Source: Deinococcus sp. QL22 (GTDB lineage: Bacteria; Deinococcota; Deinococci; Deinococcales; Deinococcaceae). Taken from it: a stretch of DNA of 64,000 nucleotides. The stretch is taken from the NCBI RefSeq assembly GCF_023370075.1, contig NZ_CP097154.1, forward strand, positions 186,001 through 250,000, given 5' to 3'. Shown piece after piece: positions 38,765 through 48,570 of the stretch. A model generated the notes under the pieces. That model saw nothing but the letters and a program-made list of their open reading frames with translations. It searched no databases and was not told the DNA's origin. Numbering within the stretch: position 1 is the first letter of the stretch; every line of letters starts with the position of its first letter. The position numbers were made by a program, and so were the translations under genes.

Positions 38765-40147
38765 TCAATCTAGCTTTCCGACCACCTTCCCCGGATTCAG
38801 CAGATTCTGGGGGTCGAACAGCGCCTTCACATCCCGCATCACGTCCAACGCCTCGCCATGTTCTTCACGCATATAGACGCGCTTACGTAGGCCCACGCCG
38901 TGTTCTCCCGTGCAGGTGCCGCCTACCGAGAGTGCATACAGGGCAATGTCGTGCAACGCATGGTCTATGCGTGCCCAAGCCCCTGAATCGTCGGGTGGCG
39001 CGTGCATCAGCAGATGCAGGTTGCCGTCTCCGATATGTCCTACCAATGGGGCAGTGAGATCAGACTGACCCAAAGTTAGAGCCATGAATTCCACCGTATC
39101 TGCGAGGGCCGACAGCGGAACGCAGATGTCGCCGATGCGCGTGGAATGACCGGGCCATGCAGCGCGGAGAGCGTCGTAGACACCGTGCCTTGCCGCCCAC
39201 AGGTCGCTCTGGGCTTCGGGCGTGCGGGCCTCGCCTACTACCTGCCCGCCCGTATCGGCGGCCACTTCGCGCAGCAGGGTCAGGCCAGCTTCGGCGTCGG
39301 CAGTGTTGCGGCCTGCCAGTTCCACCCACAGCGTCGGCAACTCCGGGTCACAGCGGGCGCGGTGGCGGTTCACGGCGGCCACCGTGTCGGCATCTACAAA
39401 TTCCAACCGTTCGGGGGTCAGGCCCAGACCGCGCAGGGCGACACTGGCCGACACCGCAGCGGCCACATCCGGGAAGGCAAGTTGGGCGCTGACGGTGGCG
39501 GGCGGGAGCGGATGCAGGCGCAGCGTGAGCGACGTAATAACGCCCAAAGTACCCTCAGAGCCGATCAGAAGCTGTTTGAGTGCATAGCCGCTGCTGCTTT
39601 TGCGGGCCAGACTGCCCAGATTCAGCACGCGGCCATCCATCAGGGCCACACGCACCGCCATCACGTTTTCGCGCATGCCGCCGTAGCGCACGGTGGTCGT
39701 GCCGCTGGCGTTGGTGGCTGCCATGCCGCCCAGAGTCGCGTCTGCACCGGGGTCAACGGGGAAAAACAGGCCATGTGGACGCAGACGGCGGTTCAGCGCC
39801 ACCCGCCGCACGCCCGGCCCCACGCGCACCGTAAAGCCCACCGGGTCTATGTCAGCAATGCTGTCCAGTGCGCCCAGATCGAGGCTGATCCCACCGGATG
39901 CGGGCAAGGCCGCGCCTTCCAAGCTGGTGCCCGCTCCCCACGCTGTGACCGGAATGCCGAAGTCACGGGCCACCGCCAAAGTTGCCAGAACATCGGCCTC
40001 GGTGTGGGCGAACACCACCGCGCCGGGGATTGAGGTAAACGGTACGCCTTCATCATGGGCATGGCCCGCCAGGTCGCCGGGAGCGAGGCTGATACGCTCT
40101 GTCAGGACGGATTGCAGTGCTGCCTGCCAGTTCGTTGCCTCGGTCAC
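38765..40147 (-). CDS. FAD-linked 2-hydroxyacid dehydrogenase (GlcD/D-lactate dehydrogenase-like)
   Basis: A 460-residue flavoprotein of the PCMH/VAO family. The FAD-binding part includes [28 protein letters not shown] and a [27 protein letters not shown] loop at about 125-150. The C-terminal substrate domain has [15 protein letters not shown] and the [15 protein letters not shown] motif that holds the metal-binding His/Glu of GlcD and D-lactate dehydrogenases. It oxidises a D-2-hydroxyacid, passing electrons to the respiratory chain or an electron-transfer protein. Its start overlaps the ATPase stop by 4 bp, so it is coupled to the transporter. In this operon an aromatic hydroxyacid (mandelate- or phenyllactate-like) is a reasonable guess. 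Confidence 0.88.
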   Translation of the reverse strand: MTEATNWQAALQSVLTERISLAPGDLAGHAHDEGVPFTSIPGAVVFAHTEADVLATLAVARDFGIPVTAWGAGTSLEGAALPASGGISLDLGALDSIADIDPVGFTVRVGPGVRRVALNRRLRPHGLFFPVDPGADATLGGMAATNASGTTTVRYGGMRENVMAVRVALMDGRVLNLGSLARKSSSGYALKQLLIGSEGTLGVITSLTLRLHPLPPATVSAQLAFPDVAAAVSASVALRGLGLTPERLEFVDADTVAAVNRHRARCDPELPTLWVELAGRNTADAEAGLTLLREVAADTGGQVVGEARTPEAQSDLWAARHGVYDALRAAWPGHSTRIGDICVPLSALADTVEFMALTLGQSDLTAPLVGHIGDGNLHLLMHAPPDDSGAWARIDHALHDIALYALSVGGTCTGEHGVGLRKRVYMREEHGEALDVMRDVKALFDPQNLLNPGKVVGKLD

Positions 40148-40887
40148 TTCCCGGCCCCCAGGTAGCTCGCGACCACCGCCGGATCGTGGGCGAGGTCGGC
40201 GGCAGGTCCACTCAGGCGCACCTGCCCGCCTTCCAGCACGTAGCCGAAATCACTGATGGCAAGCGCAGCGCGGGCATTCTGTTCCACCAGCAGCACGGTT
40301 ACGCCCGCATCGCGCAGTTCGGCCACGATCCGCAAGATTTCGCGCACGATCAGGGGGGCGAGGCCAAGGCTGGGTTCGTCGAGCAGCAGTAGTTTGGGGC
40401 GGGCCATCAGGGCGCGGCCAATGGCGAGCATCTGCTGTTCGCCGCCCGACAGGGTTCCGGCCAATTGCTTGCGGCGTTCCTCCAGGCGTGGAAAGCGGGT
40501 GAAGACGCCGCCCAGGTCGCCCGCGCCCTCGCGCCTGCGGGTGTATGCACCCAGCCGCAAATTGTCCTCCACAGTCATGGAAGAAAACAGTTCGCGGCGT
40601 TCGGGCACCAGCGTCATGCCCGCTGCCACCCGCGATTCCAGCGGCGTGTGGGCCAGGGTGCGGCCCGCATACTCCACCTGCCCCCGCGAGGGGAGTGCGC
40701 CCATAATCGCACCCAGCAGGGTGCTTTTGCCCGCGCCGTTGGCCCCGATGACGCTGACGATCTGGCCCGCGCCCACGCTGAGGCTCACGCCCTGCACGGC
40801 TTCCACACGCCCGTAACTGACGTGCAGATCGTCCACCTTCAGCAAAGGAACTGTCAGGAGTGGGGCGGTGGTTTGGGTCAACGTCAT
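40144..40887 (-). CDS. HAAT-type ABC transporter ATP-binding protein, LivF type
   Basis: A 247-residue ABC ATPase of the branched-chain amino acid (HAAT) family. It has Walker [17 protein letters not shown], signature [15 protein letters not shown] and Walker [37 protein letters not shown] is characteristic of LivF. Start and stop overlap the neighbouring genes by 4 bp each. It supplies the second ATPase of a transporter whose other ATPase is fused to a permease. The substrate is inferred to be an aromatic acid such as phenylacetate, because the operon contains paaK. Confidence 0.92.
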   Translation of the reverse strand: MTLTQTTAPLLTVPLLKVDDLHVSYGRVEAVQGVSLSVGAGQIVSVIGANGAGKSTLLGAIMGALPSRGQVEYAGRTLAHTPLESRVAAGMTLVPERRELFSSMTVEDNLRLGAYTRRREGAGDLGGVFTRFPRLEERRKQLAGTLSGGEQQMLAIGRALMARPKLLLLDEPSLGLAPLIVREILRIVAELRDAGVTVLLVEQNARAALAISDFGYVLEGGQVRLSGPAADLAHDPAVVASYLGAGK

Positions 40888-42659
40888 GCCGCTCCCTCCT
40901 CTACATCCGCACCCAGATAAGCCTCGCGCACGGCGGGATTGTCTCGCACCTGCTGCGGGTTGCCCTGCGCCAGTTCCTGCCCACCGTTCATGACCACCAG
41001 ACGGTCTACCAGATTCATCACCAGATCCATGTCATGCTCCACTATCAGAATAGTCACGCCCTCATCCCTGAGCCGCTTCAGCAGGGCCGATAGTTCCGCC
41101 TTTTCGCCGTAGCGCAGGCCCGCAGCGGGTTCATCCAGCAGCAGGAAGGCAGGATCGGCGGTGAGGGCACGGGCAATTTCGAGCAGGCGTTGCTGACCCA
41201 GCGCCAGATTTCCGGCCTGATCAAAGGCCCGGTCACGCAGACCCACGCGCTCCAGTTGGGCCAACGCCGCGCCTTGCAGGGCCGCTTCCTCGCGCCGCTC
41301 CAGGTGGAGCAGACTGGCCATCATTCCCGCTTTGCCGCGTGCGTAGCCGCCCATCATGGCGTTTTCCAGCAGGCTCAGTTCGGGGAACAGGCGCACATGC
41401 TGAAAGGTACGCGCCACGCCGAGGCGGTGAATGGTGCGGGCGGGCAGGCGAGTGGCGTCGCGGCCCAGCAGTTTCACGCTGCCGCGAGTGGCCGGATTTA
41501 CACCCGTGATCAGGTTGAACATCGTGCTTTTGCCTGCTCCGTTTGGGCCGATCAGGCCCACGATTTCTCCCACCTTCACGTCGAAACTCACGTCCGACAC
41601 GGCTTTCAGGCCGCCAAACTGTTTCACGGCGTCCTGCACGTTCAGAATGACGCTGCCCGGTTGCGGGTCAGGGCGGTGCGGGAAGGTCAGGGCGCGGGCC
41701 AGCAGGCGGGGCGTTCCGGCGGGCACGAGGCCCTCGACCAGCGGCCACAGACCCCGCCGAGCAAACTGCAACACCAGAATGATGATGATGCCCAGCACGA
41801 TCACCTCATAATTGCCGCCCGTGCCCAGAAGTGAGGGCAGCACGTTTTGCAGTAGTTCGCGCAGCGCCGTAATCAGGATCACGCCTGCCACGCCGCCCCA
41901 CACGTAGCCCGCGCCGCCCAGCACGGCCATAAACAGATATTCGATGCCCACGTTCAGGCCAAAGGGTGTGGGATTGACGAAGCGTTGTTGATGCGCGTAC
42001 AGCCAGCCCGCCGCAGAAGCAAAGACCGAACTGAGCACAAAGACCTGCACCCGCAGCGAAAAGGTATTGGCCCCAAACGCCTCGGCGACCACCGTGCCCG
42101 AACGCAGCGCCCGCATAGCCCGCCCAACACGGCTGGACAGTAAAAACTGCGCGGCCAGGATACCCAGTGCCAGAAACACGAGCGCAAGGTAAGCAAAGCG
42201 GCGGGGGTCGGTCAGGTCAAGGCCGAACACATTGACGGGCGGAATGCCGCGCAGCCCAGTAAAGCCGCCCAGAGCGGGCGAATTGCCGAACACGTAGTAC
42301 AGGCTGATGCCCCAGGCGATGGTGGCCAGCGGCAGATAGTGCCCCTGCATCCTTAGGGTCGCCAGCCCCAGCAACGCCGCCACGCCTGCTGTGACCAGCA
42401 TTCCGGCGGGCAGCGTCAGCCACGGGTTCCAGCCGTAGGCGGTGGTCAGCAGAGCGGTAGTGTACGCGCCCACGCCCATAAACGCCGCTTGGCCAAAGCT
42501 GGTCAGGCCCGCCACGCCCGTCAGGAGGACAAGGCCCACCACCGTCAGTGCCGCTATAGCCACGTTGGTCAGCAGCGTGACCTGAAACACGGGCAGCACG
42601 GCGGGCAGGGCGAGAGCGATGACGGCGGCGACGAGGGTGAGGATGAGGCGGGGGGTCAT
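40884..42659 (-). CDS. Fused HAAT permease (LivM) and ATPase (LivG)
   Basis: A 591-residue fusion. Residues 1 to about 320 are a LivM-type permease with about ten membrane segments ([76 protein letters not shown]). After a linker ([35 protein letters not shown]) a LivG ATPase follows. Its Walker A is [18 protein letters not shown], its signature is [15 protein letters not shown], and its Walker B is [34 protein letters not shown] is typical of LivG. LivM and LivG are usually separate proteins. ATG 42659 has a nearby GGGAG site; the preceding 76-bp gap from LivH encodes no conserved sequence. Confidence 0.92.
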   Translation of the reverse strand: MTPRLILTLVAAVIALALPAVLPVFQVTLLTNVAIAALTVVGLVLLTGVAGLTSFGQAAFMGVGAYTTALLTTAYGWNPWLTLPAGMLVTAGVAALLGLATLRMQGHYLPLATIAWGISLYYVFGNSPALGGFTGLRGIPPVNVFGLDLTDPRRFAYLALVFLALGILAAQFLLSSRVGRAMRALRSGTVVAEAFGANTFSLRVQVFVLSSVFASAAGWLYAHQQRFVNPTPFGLNVGIEYLFMAVLGGAGYVWGGVAGVILITALRELLQNVLPSLLGTGGNYEVIVLGIIIILVLQFARRGLWPLVEGLVPAGTPRLLARALTFPHRPDPQPGSVILNVQDAVKQFGGLKAVSDVSFDVKVGEIVGLIGPNGAGKSTMFNLITGVNPATRGSVKLLGRDATRLPARTIHRLGVARTFQHVRLFPELSLLENAMMGGYARGKAGMMASLLHLERREEAALQGAALAQLERVGLRDRAFDQAGNLALGQQRLLEIARALTADPAFLLLDEPAAGLRYGEKAELSALLKRLRDEGVTILIVEHDMDLVMNLVDRLVVMNGGQELAQGNPQQVRDNPAVREAYLGADVEEGAA

Positions 42660-42735
42660 TGGAAGGCTCCCGCGTCGAATGCTGCCCACGCTCTCAACGC
42701 GGTTTGCGGCTGCGCCTTGAATGGAATAAACCAGA

Positions 42736-43785
42736 TCATTCGTCTTCCTCGTCATGGTGCTTACTGCTCAGGCTACGCCACAACAGCACAGGCAAGATCA
42801 GGGTAAACACGATCACTTCCTTCCACTGGCTCAGGCTAAAACTGGCGTAACTCTCGATCAGGCCGACCAGCAGCGCGCCGAGGGCCGCTACCGGATAGGA
42901 CACGAGGCCGCCGATGATTGCGCCCACAAAGCCCTTGAGGCCGATGAGGAAGCCCGTGTCGTAGCTGACGGCGATGCTGGGGCCGATGAGCAGGCCGCTG
43001 AGTGCGCCGATCAGGGCGGCCACCGTGAAGGCCAGTGAACCCGCCGCAGTAGGCCGGATGCCCACCAGCCGTGCGCCCATACGGTTTACGGCGGTGGCCC
43101 GCAGCGCCTTGCCGGTCAGCGTTCGGTCAAAAAAGTAGTACAGCGCCAGCATCAGCACCGCCGACACTAGAATCACCAGCAGGCTCTGGTTGCTGAGAGT
43201 CACGCCGCCCAGCGCGGTATTTCCTTCGGCAAAGGCGGGGGTGCGGCTGCCTTCCGGCCCAAAAAAGATCAGCCCGATGCCCATCAAAACCAGATGCAGC
43301 GCCACCGACGCGATCAGCAGCACCAGCACCGACGCGTTGCGGAGCGGCTGAAACACCACCCGGTACAGCAGCGGCCCCAGCGGAACCACCAGCAGCAAGG
43401 TCAGCAGGACTTGCACCAACAGCGGCGCTTTGGCGGCGGCCAGCGCAGTGGTCAGTGCCCACACGCCCGCGCCCAAAGCTACGCCCGACGCAGCAGCAAT
43501 GCCCGCCGCCCGTCCATCGCCGCGCCGCAGGGCTTCCACGATGTTCAGCACGGTAGACACCGCCAGTAACACCAGCAGCAGCGTCAGCGTGCCGGGAACG
43601 CGGCCCAGTTGCAGGCTCGCCAGCGTCAGCGTGCCGAACATCACGAATTCGCCCTGCGGCACAAAAATGACGCGGGTCACGGCAAACACCAGCACCAGCG
43701 CCAGCGAAAGGAGCGCGTACACCGCGCCGTTGGTCAGGCCATCGGCAGTCAGGATAGGAAAAATGGCAGGGTCGAAGATATTCAA
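42736..43785 (-). CDS. HAAT-type ABC transporter permease, LivH type
   Basis: A 349-residue permease with about nine hydrophobic segments. The start [48 protein letters not shown] is the LivH hallmark, and [45 protein letters not shown] is the EAA-type loop with the next segment. It is longer than E. coli LivH (308), with an alanine-rich addition after the second or third segment ([27 protein letters not shown]). It partners the LivM-LivG fusion. A 42-bp repeat lies between it and the binding-protein gene. Confidence 0.92.
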   Translation of the reverse strand: MNIFDPAIFPILTADGLTNGAVYALLSLALVLVFAVTRVIFVPQGEFVMFGTLTLASLQLGRVPGTLTLLLVLLAVSTVLNIVEALRRGDGRAAGIAAASGVALGAGVWALTTALAAAKAPLLVQVLLTLLLVVPLGPLLYRVVFQPLRNASVLVLLIASVALHLVLMGIGLIFFGPEGSRTPAFAEGNTALGGVTLSNQSLLVILVSAVLMLALYYFFDRTLTGKALRATAVNRMGARLVGIRPTAAGSLAFTVAALIGALSGLLIGPSIAVSYDTGFLIGLKGFVGAIIGGLVSYPVAALGALLVGLIESYASFSLSQWKEVIVFTLILPVLLWRSLSSKHHDEEDE

Positions 43786-43844
43786 GAGCGTGGCCTTTTG
43801 ATGCTGGGGAAGGTAAGGAAAAAGCTACGGGCCAGAGCGTGCGT

Positions 43845-43886
43845 GCTCACGGCCCATAGCCCATAGCTCAGGGTCTACGACTCAAC
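43845..43886. repeat. 42-bp repeat, copy 2
   Basis: This partner of 7375-7416 has the same length, near-identical first 17 bases and similar last 11. It lies 3 bp beyond the stop of the binding-protein gene and before LivH. Confidence 0.55.
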
Positions 43887-43889
43887 GCC

Positions 43890-45041
43890 TTATTTAATGA
43901 GCTTCCAGGTGTTGTTGACGACCTGCACCATGACCCGGCTGCGGGCGTCCAGGCCAAGGTGATCAGTGGCGCTGAGGTTAAAAATGCCGTGTGCGCCGAT
44001 GATGTTGCGCGTGCCCCGGATGGCGTCGCGCAGGGCTTCACGGAATTCGGCGGTGCCGGGTTTGGCTTTTTTCAGGGCAGCTGGAATGGCTTTTTGCATC
44101 AGCAGGCCCGCGTCCCACATGTGCGCCCCGAAGGTACTGACCGAATTTTGGCCGTATTTGGCTTCGTACAGGTTCACGTAGGCCAGTCCGACCTTTTTCA
44201 TAGGGTTGGAATCGGGCAATTGGTCGGCGACCAGCACGGGGCCAGCGGGGAGGATTGCACCTTCCACGTCTTTGCCGCCCACACGCAAAAAGTCGGCATT
44301 GGCGACGCCGTGCGTCTGGTAGATTTTGCCCGAAAACCCACGGTCTTTCAGGGTTTTTTGGGGCAGCACGGCAGGCACACCCGACGCGCCGATCAGCACG
44401 GCGTCGGGGCGGGCGGCCAAGACCTTCAGCACTTGTCCGGTCACGCTGGTATCGGTGCGGGCGTAGCGTTCGGTAGCGACCACCCGGATGCCTTTTGCAG
44501 CAGCGTTCTTCTGGAGTTCGGCCAGCCAACCTTCACCGTAGGCATCGTTGAAGCCGATGTAGCCCACGGTTTTGACCTTGTTTTGCTGCATATGCGCCAC
44601 GATTGCCGCTGCCATCAGCGCGTCGGTTTGCGGCGTCTTGAAGACCCACGAGCGGCGGGCGTCTACGGGCTTGATGATGCTTTCGGACGCGGCCAGCGAG
44701 ATCATGGGCGTCTTGCTCTCGGCGGCCACATCGATCATGGCAAGGCTGGCAGGCGTGGTCGTCGTGCCGATAATCAGATCGACTTTGTTCTCCTGAATCA
44801 GCTTGCGGGCGTTGGTCACGGCGGTGGTGGTATCGCTGGCATCGTCCAAAATGGTGTAGATGATTTTCTGGCCGCCGATGGTCTGGGGCAGCAGGGCCAC
44901 CGTGTTCCGCTCGGGGATACCGAGGCTGGCAGCGGGGCCAGTGGCCGAAACAATTACGCCCACGCGCACATCGGCCAGAGCCAGCGAGGAGACGGCGAGC
45001 AAGGTGGTCAGGGTCAGACGGGCCTTATGGGAACGCTTCAT
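43890..45041 (-). CDS. HAAT-type ABC transporter substrate-binding protein
   Basis: A 383-residue periplasmic binding protein of the branched-chain amino acid type. Its signal peptide is KRSHKARLTLTTLLAVSSLALA, and the mature start VRVGVIVSATGPAASLGIPERNTVALLPQTIGG is characteristic of the family, as are IIGTTTTPASLAMIDVAAESKTPMISLAAS and VKTVGYIGFNDAYGEGWL. Relatives in aromatic-degradation operons bind aromatic acids, and the paaK downstream suggests phenylacetate or a related acid. ATG 45041 follows a GGAGG site by seven bases. It heads the operon; a PaaR-like operator and a TACCAT -10 lie upstream. Confidence 0.9.
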   Translation of the reverse strand: MKRSHKARLTLTTLLAVSSLALADVRVGVIVSATGPAASLGIPERNTVALLPQTIGGQKIIYTILDDASDTTTAVTNARKLIQENKVDLIIGTTTTPASLAMIDVAAESKTPMISLAASESIIKPVDARRSWVFKTPQTDALMAAAIVAHMQQNKVKTVGYIGFNDAYGEGWLAELQKNAAAKGIRVVATERYARTDTSVTGQVLKVLAARPDAVLIGASGVPAVLPQKTLKDRGFSGKIYQTHGVANADFLRVGGKDVEGAILPAGPVLVADQLPDSNPMKKVGLAYVNLYEAKYGQNSVSTFGAHMWDAGLLMQKAIPAALKKAKPGTAEFREALRDAIRGTRNIIGAHGIFNLSATDHLGLDARSRVMVQVVNNTWKLIK

Positions 45042-45099
45042 GGGAGAACCTCCGTACACCGCCGAGCGTGAAACTGGGCGGAGAAAATAGCAACTTGGG

Positions 45100-45146
45100 T
45101 TAGGGCGATGGTAGCAGAAAAAGCGGTCAGGCTAACAAGCGTTAGC
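45100..45146 (-). promoter_or_regulatory. Promoter of HAAT-paaK operon with PaaR-like operator
   Basis: A perfect inverted repeat GCTAAC-AAGC-GTTAGC lies at 45131-45146; its inner 14 bases CTAACAAGCGTTAG are the same type as the site before paaA (14 bp, identical CTAAC and CGTTAG ends). On the minus strand GTTAGC of the operator is followed 17 bp later by TACCAT, so it occupies the -35 position. Confidence 0.6.
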
Positions 45147-45266
45147 CACACAAACCAACTGACCCAGGGACGCTGAGAAATGCACAAAAATTCGCAATGG
45201 GGGCAGCCAGCGGCAAGCGTTACCGCGCTGACGTTTCGCTGCCTGGTAGACCCTACAGTAAGGGTG

Positions 45267-46238
45267 ATGCCCAGGCTTCCGCTCGCCGCTCGCCCCGCTC
45301 TTTTTGCCACGCTGCTAACCAGTACGGCTCTGTTGTCCGGTTGTGGGCCGCTGACGTGGCGTCCCGGCAAGTCGCCCGCCCTGAACCTGAACGCCCCGCC
45401 CCCCGATGTGGTGCTGCTGACGGTATCGGGGCGCTGTGGGCCACCCTGCGCCGCCCCGCGTGACGACTGGGACTCGCTGACGCCGAGGGGCACAGTGGAC
45501 GCGGTGGCCGAGGCATTGGCCACCACAGGCCTGAGCGTGCAGTCGGCGGGATACGCCAGCAACGCCAACGAAACGTTTTTTTCCAGGCAGGTTTTAGCCG
45601 AGCAACCCGGTTTTGGGGCGTTGGTGCGCGACCTAGAGCGCATGAAAACCACGTGGTTGGCCGGGCCGAACCCGCCGCGTCTGGTGTTGCTGGGGCACTC
45701 GCAAGGCGTGATCTGGACACATTATCTGGCCCGCATCTACCCCGAAGTGACTTTTGCCCTGCTGATCGACCTGGACGGCAGTTGCACCTTCTGGAAGGCA
45801 GACCGCGCCACAGACCGGCCAAGTGCGCCACTGAATTATCCAGCTCCCGGTTTTCCCAAGCCCGCTGCCGCCTGCGACAACCTTGCTACGCCCGCTGGCA
45901 GACTCGGGGGCAAAGACATCGTGTGGCCCAACATAGAGCGCAACCTGGAAGTGCAGAGCAAACGCTTTCCCGCCCGCACCGGCCCGGCGGGTGGCCTGCC
46001 CATCAATTACCTGTTCGACCTGACCCGCAATGCCCGCCCAGACGGAAGTTACACGGGCATTCAAACCTTTATTTCCAAGCGGGAAGACCACAGCGCCATT
46101 TCTCACCCCCGCAGCGACGCCCTGCGCTGGGTGTCTGAACAGGCGGCGCAGTTGGCCCTGGGCTGGAAAATGCAGCGCCCCGGTGAGTCCCAGCCGGGCC
46201 AAGTGCAGACCGACGACGCGGCCCCCAGCACGCCCTGA
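45267..46238 (+). CDS. Predicted lipoprotein alpha/beta hydrolase
   Basis: A 323-residue exported protein. LAARPALFATLLTSTALLSGCG forms a lipoprotein signal with lipobox LLSGC, so it is probably anchored in the outer leaflet of the inner membrane or in the outer envelope. VVLLTVSGRCGPPC and RLVLLGHSQGVIWTHYLARIYPEVTFALLIDLDGSC give the alpha/beta hydrolase nucleophile elbow GHSQG at about residue 150, but the rest of the catalytic triad was not located with confidence. The substrate is unknown; an esterase or lipase is likely. The start is supported by TACAGT (45254-45259) seven bases before ATG 45267. A longer in-frame version would lack a leading signal peptide. Confidence 0.75.
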   Translation: MPRLPLAARPALFATLLTSTALLSGCGPLTWRPGKSPALNLNAPPPDVVLLTVSGRCGPPCAAPRDDWDSLTPRGTVDAVAEALATTGLSVQSAGYASNANETFFSRQVLAEQPGFGALVRDLERMKTTWLAGPNPPRLVLLGHSQGVIWTHYLARIYPEVTFALLIDLDGSCTFWKADRATDRPSAPLNYPAPGFPKPAAACDNLATPAGRLGGKDIVWPNIERNLEVQSKRFPARTGPAGGLPINYLFDLTRNARPDGSYTGIQTFISKREDHSAISHPRSDALRWVSEQAAQLALGWKMQRPGESQPGQVQTDDAAPSTP

Positions 46239-46255
46239 CGGGGGGAGAGCGGGGC

Positions 46256-46402
46256 ATCTGTGCCTTCCGTCTACCGCTGGCCTGATCGGATTGGGCGCAC
46301 GGGTGGTGAATTCGGAGGCGGAACTGCTGCTCAAAAGCCGCTAGGTTATGCCAGAGAGATTGCTAAAGGCGGGGTTTAGTGTTGAGATGCCGCAGTGGGA
46401 GC
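46256..46402 (+). pseudogene. Relic of the C-terminus of a TIGR01777-type epimerase
   Basis: Between two genes the plus strand keeps a frame whose translation is LPSTAGLIGLGARVVNSEAELLLKSR, then TAG at 46342-46344, then in the same frame VMPERLLKAGFSVEMPQWE. This pattern (ALRLxxG...EAELLLxSRxVxPxRLLxAGFxFxxPxWE) is the C-terminal DUF1731 module of SDR39U1/TIGR01777 sugar-nucleotide epimerase-like proteins. The N-terminal 240 or so residues are missing, and the remnant runs up to the stop of the next gene. Recognised from memory of the family pattern. Confidence 0.6.
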
Positions 46403-46403
46403 T

Positions 46404-47633
46404 TCAGCCCTCCTCTGCCCCGAACGCCAGATACAGTCGCGCCAGCAGTTGCGGGTCGCTCAGGCGGCTGCCCAGCACTTCTTCGGCGCGGCGTAGGCGG
46501 TAGCGCAGCGTATTGACATGCAAATTCTGCCGCGCCGCCAACAAGGAAAGTGACCCCGTGTGCGTCAGGTAGGCCCGCAAGGTAGCTTCTATTCGCCCGT
46601 CGTCGTCCAAGACGGCAAGGCGGGCCTGAATCTGGGCCTTCAGCGTCGTTAGTGCGCCCCCTGACAACAGGGCATACAGGACGTCCATCTCGTGAAAGAG
46701 GGTCAGGCCGCGTGCATCACGGGTGGCGGCGAGAGCCTGCCGCGCCTCGTGCGATGCAGTACGGGCCGCGCCTGCTCCCACATGCCGCCCGCTGATGCCG
46801 AGGCGTACATCCTGCGCGGTAGAGGCAGTCAGGGCGGCGTGTAGGCCAACCGACTCCCGCTCCAGCTCGTGCGTGGGCCACAGCCAGACAGCGCGGGTGT
46901 CCTGCACGGTGCAGTAGACGACTCCGGCCCGCTCGAAACCTGATTCTGGCCCCGGCGTGCGCTCGAAAAAGTAGCCCTCGCCCACTGCCGCCAGCACGTC
47001 CAGCGCAGCGGCGCGGGCCGTGCGTGCCCTCAAACCGGGTGCAGGTTCGCTGGAAAAAGCGGCCACAGCAACGGCGTAGTGTTCAGCGTCCAGCACGGCA
47101 TTCTCGGAAGCATTGCCCGACAACAATCCCTCCAGGGTGCGCTCACCTACCCGCCGGCGGGCCGCACCCGCCGCCGCCGATTGCAGCCGCGCCAGGAGAG
47201 CGTATTCAGCCGCAATGGGCAACAGGGGCTGCCAGTCTGCGGGCACATGGAGCAGGAGTGCGCCCACATGCCGCCCGCCATGCATCAGCCGCAGCGAGAG
47301 GGGCTGACCCTGCGGTGTACCAGATGAGGCCACCACATCCCCCCAACTGGCCCGGATTTCGGCACGGCCCCCGGTCAGTCGCGCCAACAGCACAGTCAAT
47401 TCCTGTTCTGGGCGGGCATGCAACATGGCCCCCCGCAGGGTGGAGAGCAAGGTCGGCAGGCCGGGTGACGCCAATGCTTCCCGCGCCAACAGGCCCAACA
47501 CCGCTTCTTGCACCTGCGCCGCCGCGTGATCTGGCAGCAGGGCAGCGGCTTCTTCGGGCGTGCCAAACGTCTTCTTTGCCCCCTTGCCCTTGGGCAGATT
47601 CAGGACGGCACGCAACTGGGCAAGCGTTGGCAT
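46404..47633 (-). CDS. PucR/CdaR-type transcriptional regulator
   Basis: A 409-residue regulator ending in the PucR C-terminal helix-turn-helix (LRAYLTHTGSLSLLAARQNLHVNTLRYRLRRAEEVLGSRLSDPQLLARLYLAF). The middle has a GGDEF-like PucR sensor-type segment (DVRLGISGRHVGAGAARTASHEARQALAATRDARGLTLFHEMDVLYALL). The N-terminal part is a GAF-like or unassigned domain. TAGAAT ends seven bases before ATG 47633 with no Shine-Dalgarno, supporting this start. It is divergent from hpaG with a 136-bp shared gap, so it probably regulates the 4-hydroxyphenylacetate operon; this is an inference from position. Confidence 0.85.
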   Translation of the reverse strand: MPTLAQLRAVLNLPKGKGAKKTFGTPEEAAALLPDHAAAQVQEAVLGLLAREALASPGLPTLLSTLRGAMLHARPEQELTVLLARLTGGRAEIRASWGDVVASSGTPQGQPLSLRLMHGGRHVGALLLHVPADWQPLLPIAAEYALLARLQSAAAGAARRRVGERTLEGLLSGNASENAVLDAEHYAVAVAAFSSEPAPGLRARTARAAALDVLAAVGEGYFFERTPGPESGFERAGVVYCTVQDTRAVWLWPTHELERESVGLHAALTASTAQDVRLGISGRHVGAGAARTASHEARQALAATRDARGLTLFHEMDVLYALLSGGALTTLKAQIQARLAVLDDDGRIEATLRAYLTHTGSLSLLAARQNLHVNTLRYRLRRAEEVLGSRLSDPQLLARLYLAFGAEEG

Positions 47634-47769
47634 TTGTCGCATTCTACAAATCAGATCAGGAGAATCCACAATCTGTCCAACAAAAGGGAGAGCCTCGGGC
47701 TTATGCTGAACGAATCAACAACCCAGCTTTGACAACTACACTCCCCCCTTCCCCGAAGGAGTTTAAACC

Positions 47770-48570
47770 GTGAAATATGCCAGATTTATTGCTGGAGGCC
47801 GCCAGTTAAAAGGCCACCTGCACGACGGAAAGCTTATTGATGCCGCTGGGGTAGCCCACGACCCTGCCGCCATACAGTTTCAGCTGCCCGTAGACCCGCC
47901 CAAAGTGATTGCCTTGGCGCTGAATTACAACGACCACGCGGGCGAATTGGGCCTGACGCAACCCAGCGAACCGGCCCTGTTCTGGAAACCCAACACCACC
48001 CTGTTGCCCCACGGCGGAACGGTGATTTACCCGCGTGGCGCAGAGTTTATGCACTATGAAGTGGAACTGGGCGTGATTATTGGCCGAGATGCCCGCCGCG
48101 TGAAGGCCAAAGACGCGATGGATTACGTGGGCGGCTACACCATCGGAAATGATCTGGTGGTGCGCGATTACGTGACCAACACGTTTCGTCCCCCCATGCG
48201 CGGCAAAGGCTGGGATACGTTTGGCCCACTGGGGCCGTATTACGTGACCGCCGATGAAGTGGCCGACCCGCACAATCTGACGTTGACGGCACATGTGAAC
48301 GGCGAGTTGCGGCAACAGGGCAGCACCCGCGACATGATCTTTTCTATTCCCGAACTGATCGAGCATATTTCGCGCTTTATGACCCTACAAGAAAACGACG
48401 TGATTCTGACGGGCACGCCCAAAGGCATCAGCCATGTGCGGCCCGGCGACGTGATGACGCTGGAAGTGGAAGGGCTGGGCGTGCTGCAAAACGGGATCGA
48501 GGAAGAGGATGAGGGCGCGGAGCCGATTAAAGGCAAGGAGAGCAAAGAAGGCGAGTGGGACGGGCGGTGA
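47770..48570 (+). CDS. hpaG: Fumarylacetoacetate hydrolase-family decarboxylase/isomerase
   Basis: A 266-residue FAH-family enzyme. In the homoprotocatechuate pathway it should decarboxylate and/or isomerise 5-oxopent-3-ene-1,2,5-tricarboxylate to 2-hydroxyhepta-2,4-dienedioate. Family features: PPKVIALALNYNDHAGELG, LFWKPNTTLLPHGGTVIYPRGAEFMHYEVELGVIIGRDARRV with the ExE metal ligands, KGWDTFGPLGPYYVTADEV, and ILTGTPKGISHVRPGDVMTLEVEGLG. The GTG at 47770 follows GAAGGAG. An acidic/lysine-rich tail (EEEDEGAEPIKGKESKEG) is unusual. It is the first gene of the hpa operon. Confidence 0.88.
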   Translation: MKYARFIAGGRQLKGHLHDGKLIDAAGVAHDPAAIQFQLPVDPPKVIALALNYNDHAGELGLTQPSEPALFWKPNTTLLPHGGTVIYPRGAEFMHYEVELGVIIGRDARRVKAKDAMDYVGGYTIGNDLVVRDYVTNTFRPPMRGKGWDTFGPLGPYYVTADEVADPHNLTLTAHVNGELRQQGSTRDMIFSIPELIEHISRFMTLQENDVILTGTPKGISHVRPGDVMTLEVEGLGVLQNGIEEEDEGAEPIKGKESKEGEWDGR

